64,000 bases of DNA, taken from contig JAJFFV010000005.1 of assembly GCA_021776475.1 (NCBI GenBank), positions 1,674,001 to 1,738,000 of the forward strand, given 5' to 3'. Of the stretch, positions 8,377 to 17,737 are shown one piece after another. Source of the DNA: Parvularculaceae bacterium (lineage in GTDB: Bacteria; Pseudomonadota; Alphaproteobacteria; Caulobacterales; Parvularculaceae). Every line of letters begins with the position of its first letter. The stretch's first letter is position 1. The notes beneath the pieces were generated by a model. The model worked only from the letters and a program-made list of their open reading frames with translations, searched no databases and was not told the origin of the DNA. Position numbers and translations under genes: made by a program.

Positions 8377-9861
8377 TTAATCGGCGCTGTTGTTCCTAAT
8401 ATCTGCCGCAGATGCCCAGACGGCATGGGTGCCGCTGCAGATGCGGTGCGGCAAGATAATCTGGCACAGCGGTTCACGTGTGATCTCATTGGCATCAAGC
8501 AGCACGCATTCCGAACGGTCTTTTTTCACGTCGCTAATGAACGAGACAAGATACCCATCATCTTCGGTCGTCGCGTTTTTCCGGGGAATGAAGGGCGCCT
8601 CTGATCCATATCTGCCTTCACCAAAATCATGGCGACTTGCACTGCCAGTCTCAAGGTCGTGTTTGATTACGCCAGTAAACAGGAACCAGCCAGGCTTTGA
8701 CGTTACGCTGTAGATATACCGATGTTTGTGCCCGGCAATTGTCTGGTTAATTGTTCCGAATTCAACAATTTCATCATTGTACAGCATTTTTTCAGAGGTT
8801 TCACCGGTGCGTAAGTTAAAGCGCCATCGGTGCAATTGCGGCTTCATGGAATAAAGATCCACATAAGCCATTAACCGGCGGTAGGGTTCGGGGCCGTGGT
8901 CCAGCGGTGGCGGTGTCGGATCGTTTTGAAAATATCCGTCAAGAACGATTTCGTCACCTTCTTCATAGGCATTTAGCCAATGCAACACATAAGTCGGGGT
9001 TGCCTCGAACCAGCGAATGTCCTGCGGTTGGCCATACCGGGGCAGCACAGCAAAGCGAGACGGCAGGTCAGGGTGGAAGACCGATGCGTGAATATCCTTG
9101 GCCAGCATTTCATCAGGCCAGAAAACCGGCAGATCATTGAGGATGGAATAATTTTTTGAAAATGCCATGTCATGCGGTAGGCGTGGCCCCGGTAACTCGA
9201 TTGGAATGTAATGTTTCAGCTTGTTGTCTTTTCCAACAACACCGTAATGCATATAGGGCGGATGTTTCGAATAATTGAAAAATAGGAGTTCGCCGGTTGC
9301 TTCGTCCACTTTGGCGTGGGCTGAAAGCCCGTCAATCGGTGTCCAGCTTTCGATCCCCAACTGGTCCAGAGTATAGGGATCAAGCCGATACCCCTCGCCA
9401 CATTGATAAAAGGTCGACAGGATTTTTCCAGCGTGAACAACGACATCCGTCGACGAAGAGTCTTTCAGGCGTTCGTGAGCTCCCCAGCCAGGCCGTTTTG
9501 ACTTGGCCGGGTTGCCGGCGAGGCCAGCCCATAGCGCCTGACCAGCTTCTGCCTCTGCCTCAAAGCCCCGTGTTCGGACAAATCTGTTGCGGTATTTTGC
9601 CTTGCCGTTCGAGAAATGCATCATGTGCACCATGCCGTCCCCGTCAAAGGGGTGATACTTGCCGATTGGGTCGTGTACCGGGTTTTCCGTGTTGCGAATG
9701 TAAACGCCATCAATGTCATCGGGGATCTTGCCGATCACCTCCATCTCCGTTGCGTCGTATTCATCAAAATTCGGCGTCCATGCCCCGTTCATATAGGGAT
9801 GGTCATTATCCGTAAGCGTTGATTTAATACGATTAATGAGCGTTGCAGGCATCAAGTACAC
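8377..9861 (-). CDS. Carotenoid oxygenase family protein (RPE65/lignostilbene dioxygenase)
   Basis: 494 aa, the normal length for this family. The four iron-ligand histidines of the seven-bladed propeller can be assigned: His182 (SAHAKVD), His230 (PHDMAFS), His294 (LHWLNAYEEG) and His479 (SGTHAVWAS). Such enzymes oxidatively cleave conjugated double bonds in carotenoids, apocarotenals or stilbenes using Fe(II) and O2. The N-terminal FDGDGMVHMMHF motif is also typical. Translation may start at the ATG of codon 4. The substrate cannot be read from sequence; no carotenoid synthesis genes are in the window. Confidence 0.92.
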   Translation of the reverse strand: MYLMPATLINRIKSTLTDNDHPYMNGAWTPNFDEYDATEMEVIGKIPDDIDGVYIRNTENPVHDPIGKYHPFDGDGMVHMMHFSNGKAKYRNRFVRTRGFEAEAEAGQALWAGLAGNPAKSKRPGWGAHERLKDSSSTDVVVHAGKILSTFYQCGEGYRLDPYTLDQLGIESWTPIDGLSAHAKVDEATGELLFFNYSKHPPYMHYGVVGKDNKLKHYIPIELPGPRLPHDMAFSKNYSILNDLPVFWPDEMLAKDIHASVFHPDLPSRFAVLPRYGQPQDIRWFEATPTYVLHWLNAYEEGDEIVLDGYFQNDPTPPPLDHGPEPYRRLMAYVDLYSMKPQLHRWRFNLRTGETSEKMLYNDEIVEFGTINQTIAGHKHRYIYSVTSKPGWFLFTGVIKHDLETGSASRHDFGEGRYGSEAPFIPRKNATTEDDGYLVSFISDVKKDRSECVLLDANEITREPLCQIILPHRICSGTHAVWASAADIRNNSAD

Positions 9862-10001
9862 TCTTCAGTAAGTCGTGTCAGGTCTCGTCACTGTGTCGCA
9901 TCTTTGTGAGCACATCAACCGGCTACCGCAGCCCTGCACCTCGTGCTTTACCTTGGCGCAGAGCTCGCGGTACCCTGACGCAAATTCACGGAGACTGTGA
10001 C

Positions 10002-11234
10002 ATGAGTATTGATATCTTTGTCCTTGGTGGGGCGCAGACAGATTTTTCCCGCAACTGGGCCCGCCAGGACTTGACCCTGTTTGACCTGTTCTCTGACGTG
10101 ATTACAGACGGCCTGGAACAGGCGCGACTGGATCCTGTTGACATCCAGGTCGGACATGTTGGCAATTTTGTCGCAGAGCGATTCGCAAACCAGGGGCTTC
10201 TTGGCGGATTTTTTGGCCATGTACATCCCGATTTTGCCGGTCTTCCGACCACCCGTCACGAAGCCGCCTGCGCCTCGGGCTCGCTTGCCATCCTTGCGGC
10301 GATGGCTGATCTTGAGGCTGGCCGATACGACCTTGCATGCGTTGTCGGTGTCGAGATGATGCGCAATGTGCCCGGCCAGCTTGCTGCAGAACATTTGGGA
10401 ACAGCTGCCTGGGCCGGCAAAGAGACCGACGGGCGGACTTATGTCTGGCCTTCATTGTTTTCCGATATCGCGGAAGAATATGATCAGCGGTACGGATTAA
10501 AACGTGAGCACCTTTCGGCGATTTCCAAAAAGAACTTTCAAAATGCCCGGGCCAACCCCTTCGCACAGACCCGTAACTGGTCTTTTACGGCGCAAAGCTT
10601 CGCCGCCGATGATCAGGCGAACCCGATCATTGAAGGCTGGATGCGCCGACATGACTGCGCCCAAGTGACGGATGGTGCGGCCTGCATTTTTCTGGCAACT
10701 GCCGAGCGGGCCAAAACGTATGCGGATAAATGTGGGGTCAATCTCGAAAACCTGGCCAGGATCAAGGGATGGGGACATACAACCTCGCCAATGCTCCTTT
10801 CCGAAAAGCTGGAAAAGACAAGGGTCTCAGGTGGCCACATGTTCCCATGGACCCGCAAAGCAATCACTGATGCCTATAAACGTGCGGGCATTTCCGGCCC
10901 GCAAGAGTTGCAGGGAATTGAAACGCATGACTGTTTCTCAATCACGGAATATATGGCGATCGAACATTTCGGCATTACAGCGCCCGGCGAAGCGTGGAAG
11001 GCAATCGAAGAAGGCATCACCGAGAAATCTGGCCGCCTGCCAGTGAATGCCTCAGGTGGTCTGATCGGGCTCGGACACCCTGTCGGCGCAACGGGGGTGC
11101 GGATGGTTTTGGATGGCGCACGACAAGTCACGGGCACTGCTGATGAAATGCAGATCGAGGGTGCCCGAACCGTCGCGACTTACAATGTTGGTGGTGCAGC
11201 GACCGCCAATTGCTCTTTTGTTGTTGGAGCCTAG
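10002..11234 (+). CDS. Acetyl-CoA acetyltransferase, SCP2/SCPx-type thiolase
   Basis: 410 aa from the ATG at 10002, preceded by GGAGA at suitable spacing; an upstream in-frame extension to 9843 is unlikely to be coding. It has the Cys90 nucleophile region HEAACASGSL and the GLGHPVGATG loop. The C-terminal NVGGAATANC replaces the CxGxG of classical thiolases, as in the SCP-x type, so it probably acts on branched or sterol-like acyl-CoA side chains (family inference). It is divergent from the carotenoid oxygenase gene. Confidence 0.88.
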   Translation: MSIDIFVLGGAQTDFSRNWARQDLTLFDLFSDVITDGLEQARLDPVDIQVGHVGNFVAERFANQGLLGGFFGHVHPDFAGLPTTRHEAACASGSLAILAAMADLEAGRYDLACVVGVEMMRNVPGQLAAEHLGTAAWAGKETDGRTYVWPSLFSDIAEEYDQRYGLKREHLSAISKKNFQNARANPFAQTRNWSFTAQSFAADDQANPIIEGWMRRHDCAQVTDGAACIFLATAERAKTYADKCGVNLENLARIKGWGHTTSPMLLSEKLEKTRVSGGHMFPWTRKAITDAYKRAGISGPQELQGIETHDCFSITEYMAIEHFGITAPGEAWKAIEEGITEKSGRLPVNASGGLIGLGHPVGATGVRMVLDGARQVTGTADEMQIEGARTVATYNVGGAATANCSFVVGA

Positions 11235-11315
11235 CTGCTGTTTCCGGTCGCTTGCAGCATCCGGTATAAAATGAGAAACTCAGCCTCAAATTGCGTCGCC
11301 TGAGGGGGCAATGCC

Positions 11316-11771
11316 ATGATCATATCTTATACGCTGCTTGTTTTACCGCTGCTGATTCTCGGGCTGGTCGGGCATTTCAGCGGCAACCCTAGATTGCTGC
11401 GGATCGGCGGCGTTCTGGGTACCAGCATTTTGTTTGTTTTGTTTGGCGTTCTGCATTTCACCGCGACTGATCTGGTTGTGCAGATGTTGCCACCATGGGT
11501 GCCATTCCGGGAAGGCATTGTTCTCCTCACCGGCGTCTTGGAAGTCGCCTGTGGGGTCGGCTTGCTCGTGCCAGCTTATCGCCGGAGTACCGCATGGGCC
11601 TGCATCGCAATGCTAGTGCTGTTCTATCCCGCCAATGTCTACACGCATTTAGCTGGCGTGCCTGTCCCCGGTCATGGCAGCCTGATGGAATTCCTTTTTG
11701 TCAGAACACCTTTGCAACCGCTGATGATTGTATGGACATGGTGGTTCGCCTTGCGCGAGCCGACAACCTGA
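11316..11771 (+). CDS. DoxX-like four-helix membrane protein
   Basis: 151 aa with four hydrophobic segments. The central part, VLFGVLHFTATDLVVQMLPPWVPFR followed by a helix rich in Gly (LTGVLEVACGVGLLV), is the DoxX/DoxD-like signature. Members are inner-membrane proteins linked to quinone or thiol redox steps, but most have no defined role. GAGGGGG precedes the ATG at 11316. It lies ~20 bp upstream of the MerR-type promoter, outside that operon. Confidence 0.8.
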   Translation: MIISYTLLVLPLLILGLVGHFSGNPRLLRIGGVLGTSILFVLFGVLHFTATDLVVQMLPPWVPFREGIVLLTGVLEVACGVGLLVPAYRRSTAWACIAMLVLFYPANVYTHLAGVPVPGHGSLMEFLFVRTPLQPLMIVWTWWFALREPTT

Positions 11772-11789
11772 CGAGCGTCTGATTTTGTC

Positions 11790-11820
11790 TTGACTTAAAC
11801 TTGGGTTTAAGTGGCACAGT
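11790..11820 (+). promoter_or_regulatory. MerR-type promoter with operator dyad in a 19-bp spacer
   Basis: TTGACT (11790-11795) and CACAGT (11815-11820) are separated by 19 bp, the over-long spacing typical of MerR-family promoters. The spacer holds a perfect 8-bp inverted repeat, ACTTAAAC (11793-11800) and GTTTAAGT (11805-11812). It drives the three- or four-gene operon that ends with a MerR regulator gene and an overlapping membrane protein gene. Confidence 0.85.
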
Positions 11821-11855
11821 GCCTCTATCGCAGCATTTTTGATGGAGACATGGCC

Positions 11856-12188
11856 ATGAACCCGCAATCCAAGCCGACCGATGTCGTCTGCTCATTGAAC
11901 GATAAAGAATTCCACCAGCGCCGCCAATTGGTTCGATCAGCGCTGCTGCCGCACATCGCAAATCTCGAGAGATTTGAAAACGGGATCATACTCAGATTCA
12001 TTGCGTCAGCCGAGCTCCGGTCAGACGTTGAGGATTTTATCGACCTTGAGCGCGCGTGCTGCGGGTTTTTGACGTTCACCCTTTCACCGCCGGGCGGCGA
12101 TCTCTGTCTCACCATAAAGGGTCCGCCGGAGGCAAAGGAGACGCTTGATCTGTTTGCCAGGACAGCAGGGGAGAAACAGCGATGCTGA
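11856..12188 (+). CDS. Small Cys-containing protein of a MerR-regulated operon
   Basis: 110 aa, soluble, start chosen at the ATG 7 nt after GGAGA. It contains an adjacent Cys pair in FIDLERACCGFLTFTL and single cysteines near both ends. Small proteins with this E-R-x-C-C-x-F-L/F-x-F pattern recur beside MerR-family genes, suggesting a metal- or thiol-binding role, but I know of no proven function. Its stop overlaps the next start by 7 bp. Confidence 0.75.
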   Translation: MNPQSKPTDVVCSLNDKEFHQRRQLVRSALLPHIANLERFENGIILRFIASAELRSDVEDFIDLERACCGFLTFTLSPPGGDLCLTIKGPPEAKETLDLFARTAGEKQRC

Positions 12189-12439
12189 AGGTTGCCAAAA
12201 AACTGCCGCGCACCGGCTTCGCCGGCATCGCCTTAGGCGGGCTGGTGCTCATTGCCTGTGAATTGCCGCTCATACTGACAGTCTTAGGTCTGAGCGGTTT
12301 GATAAGCAACGTGTCAACACTGAATCCACCACCCGTGGTCGAGTTCGCGGGCGTAGTATTCATGGTTGCCGGGGTTTTTCTTTTGGTCATGAATTATTTC
12401 CGCAATCAGATCAACCAAAACAGGGAACAGAAATCGTGA
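12182..12439 (+). CDS. Small two-helix membrane protein of the MerR operon
   Basis: 85 aa with two hydrophobic segments (about residues 14-40 and 50-72) separated by a short loop, plus a polar C-terminus. There is one cysteine in the first helix (IACELP). The size and position recall MerT/MerE-like small transporters, but the paired vicinal cysteines of MerT are missing, so the transported species is unknown. It overlaps its neighbours at both ends, so the genes are translationally coupled. Confidence 0.75.
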   Translation: MLKVAKKLPRTGFAGIALGGLVLIACELPLILTVLGLSGLISNVSTLNPPPVVEFAGVVFMVAGVFLLVMNYFRNQINQNREQKS

Positions 12440-12825
12440 GAATAGGCATCGTTGCCGAGCGCCTCGGCATGCCGGCATCGACGATCCGGTACTACGAACA
12501 GATAGGCCTTATTGATCCGCCGCAACGCGTGGCCGGTAAACGGGATTTTGACGAACAGATCCTGTTAGTTCTGCAATTCGTCCAGCTCGCACAGTCTGCG
12601 GGTTTTTCGATTGACGAGATCAAGGCGCTTATGGCGCGTTTTGCCGAAGATCCCAGCCCAAGCGGTATGTGGAAGCCATTCGCCGAGGCAAAACAGGCGT
12701 CTGTCCGCCAGCAAATCAAGGATCTGAAACAAGTTGATCGGATCTTGACGACAATCCTTTCGTGTAAGTGCGCAACACTCACCCAATGCGTTCGAGAATC
12801 GGTGTCGGGGAGAAATCCGCAATGA
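12436..12825 (+). CDS. MerR-family transcriptional regulator with Cys-x-Cys-x5-Cys tail
   Basis: 129 aa. The N-terminal winged helix (RIGIVAERLGMPASTIRYYEQIGLI) is followed by a long dimerisation helix. The C-terminus has Cys110, Cys112 and Cys118 (SCKCATLTQC). The C-x-C-x5-C spacing equals the last three cluster ligands of SoxR, but the first SoxR ligand is replaced by Ile, so a metal- or oxidant-sensing site is likely while the inducer is open. The GTG start overlaps the preceding stop. Autoregulation through the 11790-11820 promoter is expected. Confidence 0.9.
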   Translation: MRIGIVAERLGMPASTIRYYEQIGLIDPPQRVAGKRDFDEQILLVLQFVQLAQSAGFSIDEIKALMARFAEDPSPSGMWKPFAEAKQASVRQQIKDLKQVDRILTTILSCKCATLTQCVRESVSGRNPQ

Positions 12826-13046
12826 CTGGACAAGCACTCGAAACATTCGGCCTTTTCTCGATCATCATTATGGTGACGAGTTATGCATTGGAAAAACGGC
12901 ATGCGGCGTTTATCGCGACATTCGCTGCCGGCTGTGTGCTTGCTGCTATCTACGCGTGGTTGATCAAATCATACCCGTTCATGATCGCAGAAGGCATCTG
13001 GGCGATCATTGCTATCAACCGCTGGTTTCATGCCAGGCGTATTTAA
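12822..13046 (+). CDS. Small CBU_0592-like membrane protein
   Basis: 74 aa with two to three hydrophobic segments. Its ATG overlaps the merR-type stop (ATGA), so it is the last gene of that operon. The order of helices and the end AEGIWAIIAINRW resemble the short CBU_0592-type membrane proteins, a family without known function. Confidence 0.7.
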   Translation: MTGQALETFGLFSIIIMVTSYALEKRHAAFIATFAAGCVLAAIYAWLIKSYPFMIAEGIWAIIAINRWFHARRI

Positions 13047-13079
13047 CTGGGAAGACTGACCAGCGTCTCCCAAGCCAGT

Positions 13080-13490
13080 TCACAAATCCGTCCGTAATCT
13101 TTCCAGCTCGCGGCGATCTTTTTTGGTTGGCCTGCCGGCACCCTGGTCACGCTCAAAGTTGGTTCTGTGCGCTGCGGCCTTTTCGTCCTTCGCTGGTGGC
13201 GGTGGTGACAGGTCTTCGTAGAGCAGTTGGGCTTCGCTCGCTGGTCCACGCCGTGTGGCACAAAGGTTTATTCTGACGATGAACAGTTTTTTACCCTTGG
13301 CAAAGGCAAGCGTATCTTCCGGCTGTATCGCAAAGCTCGCCCTAACGACGCGCTGGGTTTGGTCCAACCGGGTAAGGCGGACGGCGCCATCGGTAACAGC
13401 CTTGCCGGCGAGCGATCTTGTTTTGAAAAAACGCGCATACCACAGCCATTTGTCGATGCGCTGCGTTCTGGCCGGCGTTTTAACTGTCAT
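13080..13490 (-). CDS. RNA-binding S4 domain protein (Hsp15-like)
   Basis: 136 aa. Residues ~10-70 form an S4 domain (RIDKWLWYARFFKTRSLAGKAV), followed by a basic tail. Hsp15-type proteins bind stalled 50S subunits carrying peptidyl-tRNA; that role is assigned by homology. The start overlaps the last 11 bp of the helicase gene, an arrangement conserved in alphaproteobacteria. Confidence 0.9.
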   Translation of the reverse strand: MTVKTPARTQRIDKWLWYARFFKTRSLAGKAVTDGAVRLTRLDQTQRVVRASFAIQPEDTLAFAKGKKLFIVRINLCATRRGPASEAQLLYEDLSPPPPAKDEKAAAHRTNFERDQGAGRPTKKDRRELERLRTDL

Positions 13491-16400
13491 TGTCGCCTTT
13501 CAGCGCTGCAAGCGCGGCGAACGGCGAATCAGGATCAGCTTTTTTACTGCGATCAGGCCCGGCCGTGAACACACGCGGTCGCGGCGGTTTACTTTTGTAC
13601 GGTGGCTTGCCGCGCCGTGGAGCGTCGCTTTTTTTGCCGCCCTTGCCGAACTTTTCTGTTTTCTGCGCAGTTTTGTCGCCAGCCTTGTCAGCTGCGCCAG
13701 CTTTGCCATGGCGTCTGGGCTGATTGCGTGGAGCGAGTTTCCACAGAGTAACCTCGACTTCAATCATCGGTATAGCTTCTGCAGGCGCCTCTTCTGCCAC
13801 AGGGGTGGCGGATATCTCGGGATCGTTCTGTGCAGCACCCTCGTCAGGTGCCGGCTGTTCCGCCTGTTCGGCCTGTTCCGCCGGCGCTGTTGGCGCCTCG
13901 GTTTCTGCCGCAAGGGAGGGGGCATCTGTAGCGGTTTCAGGAGTTATTTCATCGCTTAGCGATGCTTCTGTTTGATCCCCCTGCAGGGCTGGCGCTTCAA
14001 TATTTGCCGTGTCACCAGAGACTTCAACATCACCCGTAGCAGCCAAAGCCTCTGCCACAGCCTCTGCCACAGCTTCAACCGGTTTCGGCACCATCCGCTT
14101 TACCGTATTCTTCCGTAATCCGAGTGATTTCAAAATCCCTTCAAAATCCTCGCCGGAACATCCGACCAGCGACATCATTTTTGACGTCGCCTCAAATCCC
14201 TCCCGCATGTCAGCTTTCTCACGCTCATCGCGGATATCCCGGGCCAGCCGCTCCAGCATGTCAATCCTGACAGCGCGCTGCCCCGACGGGCGATAGCCGG
14301 TCGCATAATAATACGCATGCGGCAGATCCGGGTTTAAAGCAACCGAGGTCAGTCCGGCTTTGGGTGGCTCAAATTGCTCAGGGTCCTTGTCCGCCCACAA
14401 TGCCCATAGCAAGGTCAAAAGTTTCGCGGCTGCGGGTTTCAGCAGCAGGGGCATGTGTAGGGTGAACTCACCAAACCGAACGCCGAGCGTGCGCAACTTC
14501 GCCCGCTCATCTTGCTCCAGCGCTTTTACTTCGCTCGTCACCTGCGCCCGCGAGGTCGCGCCAAAATTTTCAATCAAGCGAAACCCGAGGCCGCGTGCTG
14601 GCGCTGTCAGCATCCCCGCGCCGTCACTACCGGCCTGGTTCACCGCCTTTTGCAAACTGACCAGCGGCAATAACACGCCTTCAAGCTTCCCCGCAAACCA
14701 TGCCTGTAATCGCTCCTCGATCCGCGGCAACATGTTGATCGGCAAATGCTCAATCGCGACCATTTTTAGATTCGGGCGCAACGGCACGGGCCCTTTTTCG
14801 AGCCGCGCCACCGCTGAATGGCGCCACCAGATGATCCCGCCATCTTTCAGCACAAGCTCATCGTCTTTGGCATTGGCAAGTGCGGCTGCGCGCGTCGCCA
14901 GCTCCGGTTTTAGGGCCGTTAGGGCGGCATGGCGCACGGCTTTGGCGTGGGGGCCTTTCGCGCGTGGGTCCAGGATAAACTGGAACCCGATCAACCGACC
15001 GACAAATTCGCCTTCCACAATCACTTCTCCTTCAGCCGTCACCCCGGCCAGCAGCGGCACATCATCTTTCAGCCGCTTTAGTAATAACGATGTGCGCCGG
15101 TCGATAAACCGCTGGGTCAACTTTTCGTGCAGCGCGTCAGACAGGCTGTCTTCTATCGCCCGGGCGCGCTCCTGCCAATAGGCCACGTTGTCAAACCAGC
15201 CGGCCCGGTGTGTCAGGTAGGTCCAGGTGCGGATATGTGAAATCCGGTGCGTCAGCGTGTCAACATCACCGTCGCGACGCTCCAGCCGTTCGATTTGTGC
15301 GGTTACCCAGGTTTCATCGAGCCGGCCGCGGTCGATCAGTTGCCGATAAATCCGGGCCAGCAGTTGTGCATGCTGGTCTGGCGAGGTTTTTCGAAAATCC
15401 GGTGTCTGGCAAACCTCCCACAGAATTTTCAGGGCCGCCCCTCCGCGCGCAAGATCATGGATGTCTTCCAGTTTTGAGAGCCGCCGCAAGGCCTCCTCGT
15501 CATCGTCCATCCGTGCCCGCACCAGTTCCATCCGATTGGGGCGTCGCTCCAGCGTCTTCAGCAACCCGGGCAAAGAGCTGAAATCAAGTGCAACGGAGCG
15601 CCATTGCAACGCCTTTACTTGATCGAACTGATGATCCTCTATCGCCGCAGCGATCTCGTCGTCAAGTACCGGGCAATCAGCGGTCGTACCAAATGTCCCG
15701 TCATTGATATGTCGTCCGGCGCGTCCGGCAACCTGCGCCAGTTCAGCAGGAAACAAATGGCGCATATTGCGGCCGTCATATTTACGTGTCCCGGCAAACG
15801 CTACATGGTCAATATCCATGTTGAGCCCCATACCGATTGCGTCGGTCGCGACCAGGTAATCGACTTCGCCGGATTGATAAAGCGCCGCCTGCGCATTCCG
15901 TGTACGGGGCGACAATGCACCCATGACAACCGCTGCACCGCCGCGCTGCCGGCGGATCAACTCGGCAATTGAGTAAACCGCTTCAGATGAAAACCCGACA
16001 ATGGCGGTGCGCCGGGGCAGGCGTGTCACCTTGCGGTGGCCGGTATGCGCAAGATGCGAAAACCGTTCGCGCGCCACAAAACCAATGTCGGGAATCAACC
16101 TCTTCAGAATCATCTGCATCGTGTCGGCGCCAAGCAGCAACGTCTCTTGCGTCCCGCGCGCCAGTAATAGGCGTTCGGTAAAAATCCGCCCGCGCTCTGG
16201 ATCCGCGGCCAGCTGCACTTCGTCAATCGCCATGAACGCGACCTCGCGCTCCAGTGGCATCGCCTCGACCGTACAGATGAAATATTTCGGGTTCGGCGGA
16301 ATGATCTTTTCTTCACCGGTGACCAGTGCCACTTCGCGGGCCGATTTTCGGGCGACCATTTTGTCAAAAACTTCGCGCGCAAGCAGTCGCAGCGGCAGGC

Positions 16401-16548
16401 CGATCATACCCGTTTCGTACGCCGCCATCCGCTCAAGGGCGTAGTGCGTCTTGCCGGTATTGGTCGGCCCGAGCACCGCCGTCACAGGCTGCGTAATTAC
16501 CTGATGGATCGGCGTCTCATAAGGGTTCCTGGGACGGGAGGGCATCAA
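13480..16548 (-). CDS. Suv3-like DExH RNA helicase with long acidic/basic C-terminal tail
   Basis: 1022 aa. It has Walker A GPTNTGKTHYA (about 27-37), a DEVQ motif II near residue 112, and the helicase C motifs LVATDAIGMGLNMDI and QVAGRAGRH. This matches the mitochondrial Suv3 family and its alphaproteobacterial relatives, ATP-dependent helicases of RNA turnover. Residues ~820-1022 are low-complexity: first Ala/Glu-rich acidic, then Lys/Arg-rich (KSDAPRRGKPPYKSK), perhaps RNA-binding or RNase-binding. The next gene overlaps its 3' end. In many alphaproteobacteria this pair precedes fdxA-carD; here it is split from them by ~7.5 kb. Confidence 0.9.
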   Translation of the reverse strand: MMPSRPRNPYETPIHQVITQPVTAVLGPTNTGKTHYALERMAAYETGMIGLPLRLLAREVFDKMVARKSAREVALVTGEEKIIPPNPKYFICTVEAMPLEREVAFMAIDEVQLAADPERGRIFTERLLLARGTQETLLLGADTMQMILKRLIPDIGFVARERFSHLAHTGHRKVTRLPRRTAIVGFSSEAVYSIAELIRRQRGGAAVVMGALSPRTRNAQAALYQSGEVDYLVATDAIGMGLNMDIDHVAFAGTRKYDGRNMRHLFPAELAQVAGRAGRHINDGTFGTTADCPVLDDEIAAAIEDHQFDQVKALQWRSVALDFSSLPGLLKTLERRPNRMELVRARMDDDEEALRRLSKLEDIHDLARGGAALKILWEVCQTPDFRKTSPDQHAQLLARIYRQLIDRGRLDETWVTAQIERLERRDGDVDTLTHRISHIRTWTYLTHRAGWFDNVAYWQERARAIEDSLSDALHEKLTQRFIDRRTSLLLKRLKDDVPLLAGVTAEGEVIVEGEFVGRLIGFQFILDPRAKGPHAKAVRHAALTALKPELATRAAALANAKDDELVLKDGGIIWWRHSAVARLEKGPVPLRPNLKMVAIEHLPINMLPRIEERLQAWFAGKLEGVLLPLVSLQKAVNQAGSDGAGMLTAPARGLGFRLIENFGATSRAQVTSEVKALEQDERAKLRTLGVRFGEFTLHMPLLLKPAAAKLLTLLWALWADKDPEQFEPPKAGLTSVALNPDLPHAYYYATGYRPSGQRAVRIDMLERLARDIRDEREKADMREGFEATSKMMSLVGCSGEDFEGILKSLGLRKNTVKRMVPKPVEAVAEAVAEALAATGDVEVSGDTANIEAPALQGDQTEASLSDEITPETATDAPSLAAETEAPTAPAEQAEQAEQPAPDEGAAQNDPEISATPVAEEAPAEAIPMIEVEVTLWKLAPRNQPRRHGKAGAADKAGDKTAQKTEKFGKGGKKSDAPRRGKPPYKSKPPRPRVFTAGPDRSKKADPDSPFAALAALKGDNDS

Positions 16549-16883
16549 GATACTCCAGCCGGAATCGCCCCGGATGTAAAGGTGAGCGGGGCGTGTTGCT
16601 GTAAGCGTCGCCTGGCCAAATCTGAGTTGTCTGCTGGACCCTAATATCTAAAAAAGCAACATCGCAATATGGAATTGCCAATGGAGTTCTTCAGGTCGCC
16701 AGATTGGCTAAGCAGAGCCGGCCAAGCGCGTATTGCAACAGGGGAAAATGCGTTGTTACATAAAATTCAGACTGTCCAAGAAGTGCTTGTTGAAATGTTT
16801 CGTTATGTGCACGGTAAAGAGCATATGGACGCGGTTAAAAAAATCGACGGATCAGCCAGTGTCCGGGGTGATGGTTGTACCGC
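16549..16883. other. Intergenic stretch, one doubtful 72-aa frame
   Basis: This separates the helicase gene from the next minus-strand gene. A plus-strand frame at 16669-16887 could encode 72 residues (MELPMEFFRSPDW at its start), but it has no clear ribosome site and no recognisable family, so it is not called as a gene. Confidence 0.4.
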
Positions 16884-17651
16884 TTAAATTCTCCGGCCAA
16901 CGGCCATCACAACAACCCAGCCAAATACCAGTTGCCATGGCAGGTAGAGCCAGAAGGCAGGGGCGGGCGGTGTTTCTTCGGGCAGCGACAGGCCCACGGC
17001 ACCGAGGAGGCCAAGCACCATACAAGCACCAACAATCAAAATCGGTCTGCGCAAGCCCCGCCGGATCAGTGACAATCCAAACAGCGACAAAGCGCTGCCC
17101 AGGGCGCCGCCAACAAACCCGGGGATCAAATATTCACCATCCAACGTGACCAGTCCGCCAATGGCCATGTCAGCAAGAATCGGCGACAGCTCTTCATAGA
17201 CAAAGGCGGCTGCTGAGATCGCGTAGAAATGCGCAAAACTGACGACAAGGACGAAAAACAATACAGACAACATATTCCATTTCTGACGCAGGCAGAATAA
17301 TATTGCGAGTATGCCACACCAGACCGGCGTGTAGAGATGCGGGCGCAAATCACCTTCTGCCCCGATAAGATAGAAGTCAGCCATCAATACCGCATAAAAC
17401 GCCGCCGCAGCCAAAAACACAAAGCCGATCGCTGTCATGTCGCTGCCGCTGGTCGGGTCCTGCAAGCTAAAGCGCCGACCGATGATCCATGCGGCAGCGG
17501 TTGCGATACCTGACGCAATCAGCAAGTGAACATAAATCGTTGCACCAAAGAGACCGCTGTCACTAAATCCATCACCGGGCACGACAAAGATCGTCACGCC
17601 CCAGAGCAATATCGCAATCAGGTAATATAGCAGGGTCGACATGCCGGTCAT
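16884..17651 (-). CDS. Polytopic membrane protein of unknown function
   Basis: 255 aa from the ATG at 17651, which has GGGAGAGG ~6 nt upstream; a longer open frame adds a non-membrane, unlikely leader. Seven or eight hydrophobic segments fill the protein. I do not recognise a family. A small lipoprotein gene lies ~90 bp upstream on the same strand and may share its transcript. Confidence 0.75.
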   Translation of the reverse strand: MTGMSTLLYYLIAILLWGVTIFVVPGDGFSDSGLFGATIYVHLLIASGIATAAAWIIGRRFSLQDPTSGSDMTAIGFVFLAAAAFYAVLMADFYLIGAEGDLRPHLYTPVWCGILAILFCLRQKWNMLSVLFFVLVVSFAHFYAISAAAFVYEELSPILADMAIGGLVTLDGEYLIPGFVGGALGSALSLFGLSLIRRGLRRPILIVGACMVLGLLGAVGLSLPEETPPAPAFWLYLPWQLVFGWVVVMAVGRRI

Positions 17652-17737
17652 CCAACGCCTCTCCCAAAAAATTGCTGCTGTTCGAAAAGAAGTATAGCGC
17701 AGATTGGTCGCATGAACCAGAGCCGTACGGCCCGCAG

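Noticed and set aside
14360-15181. 273-codon frame opposite the helicase gene
   Set aside because: It lies fully inside the helicase domain on the other strand and has Ser/Arg-rich composition typical of antisense shadows.
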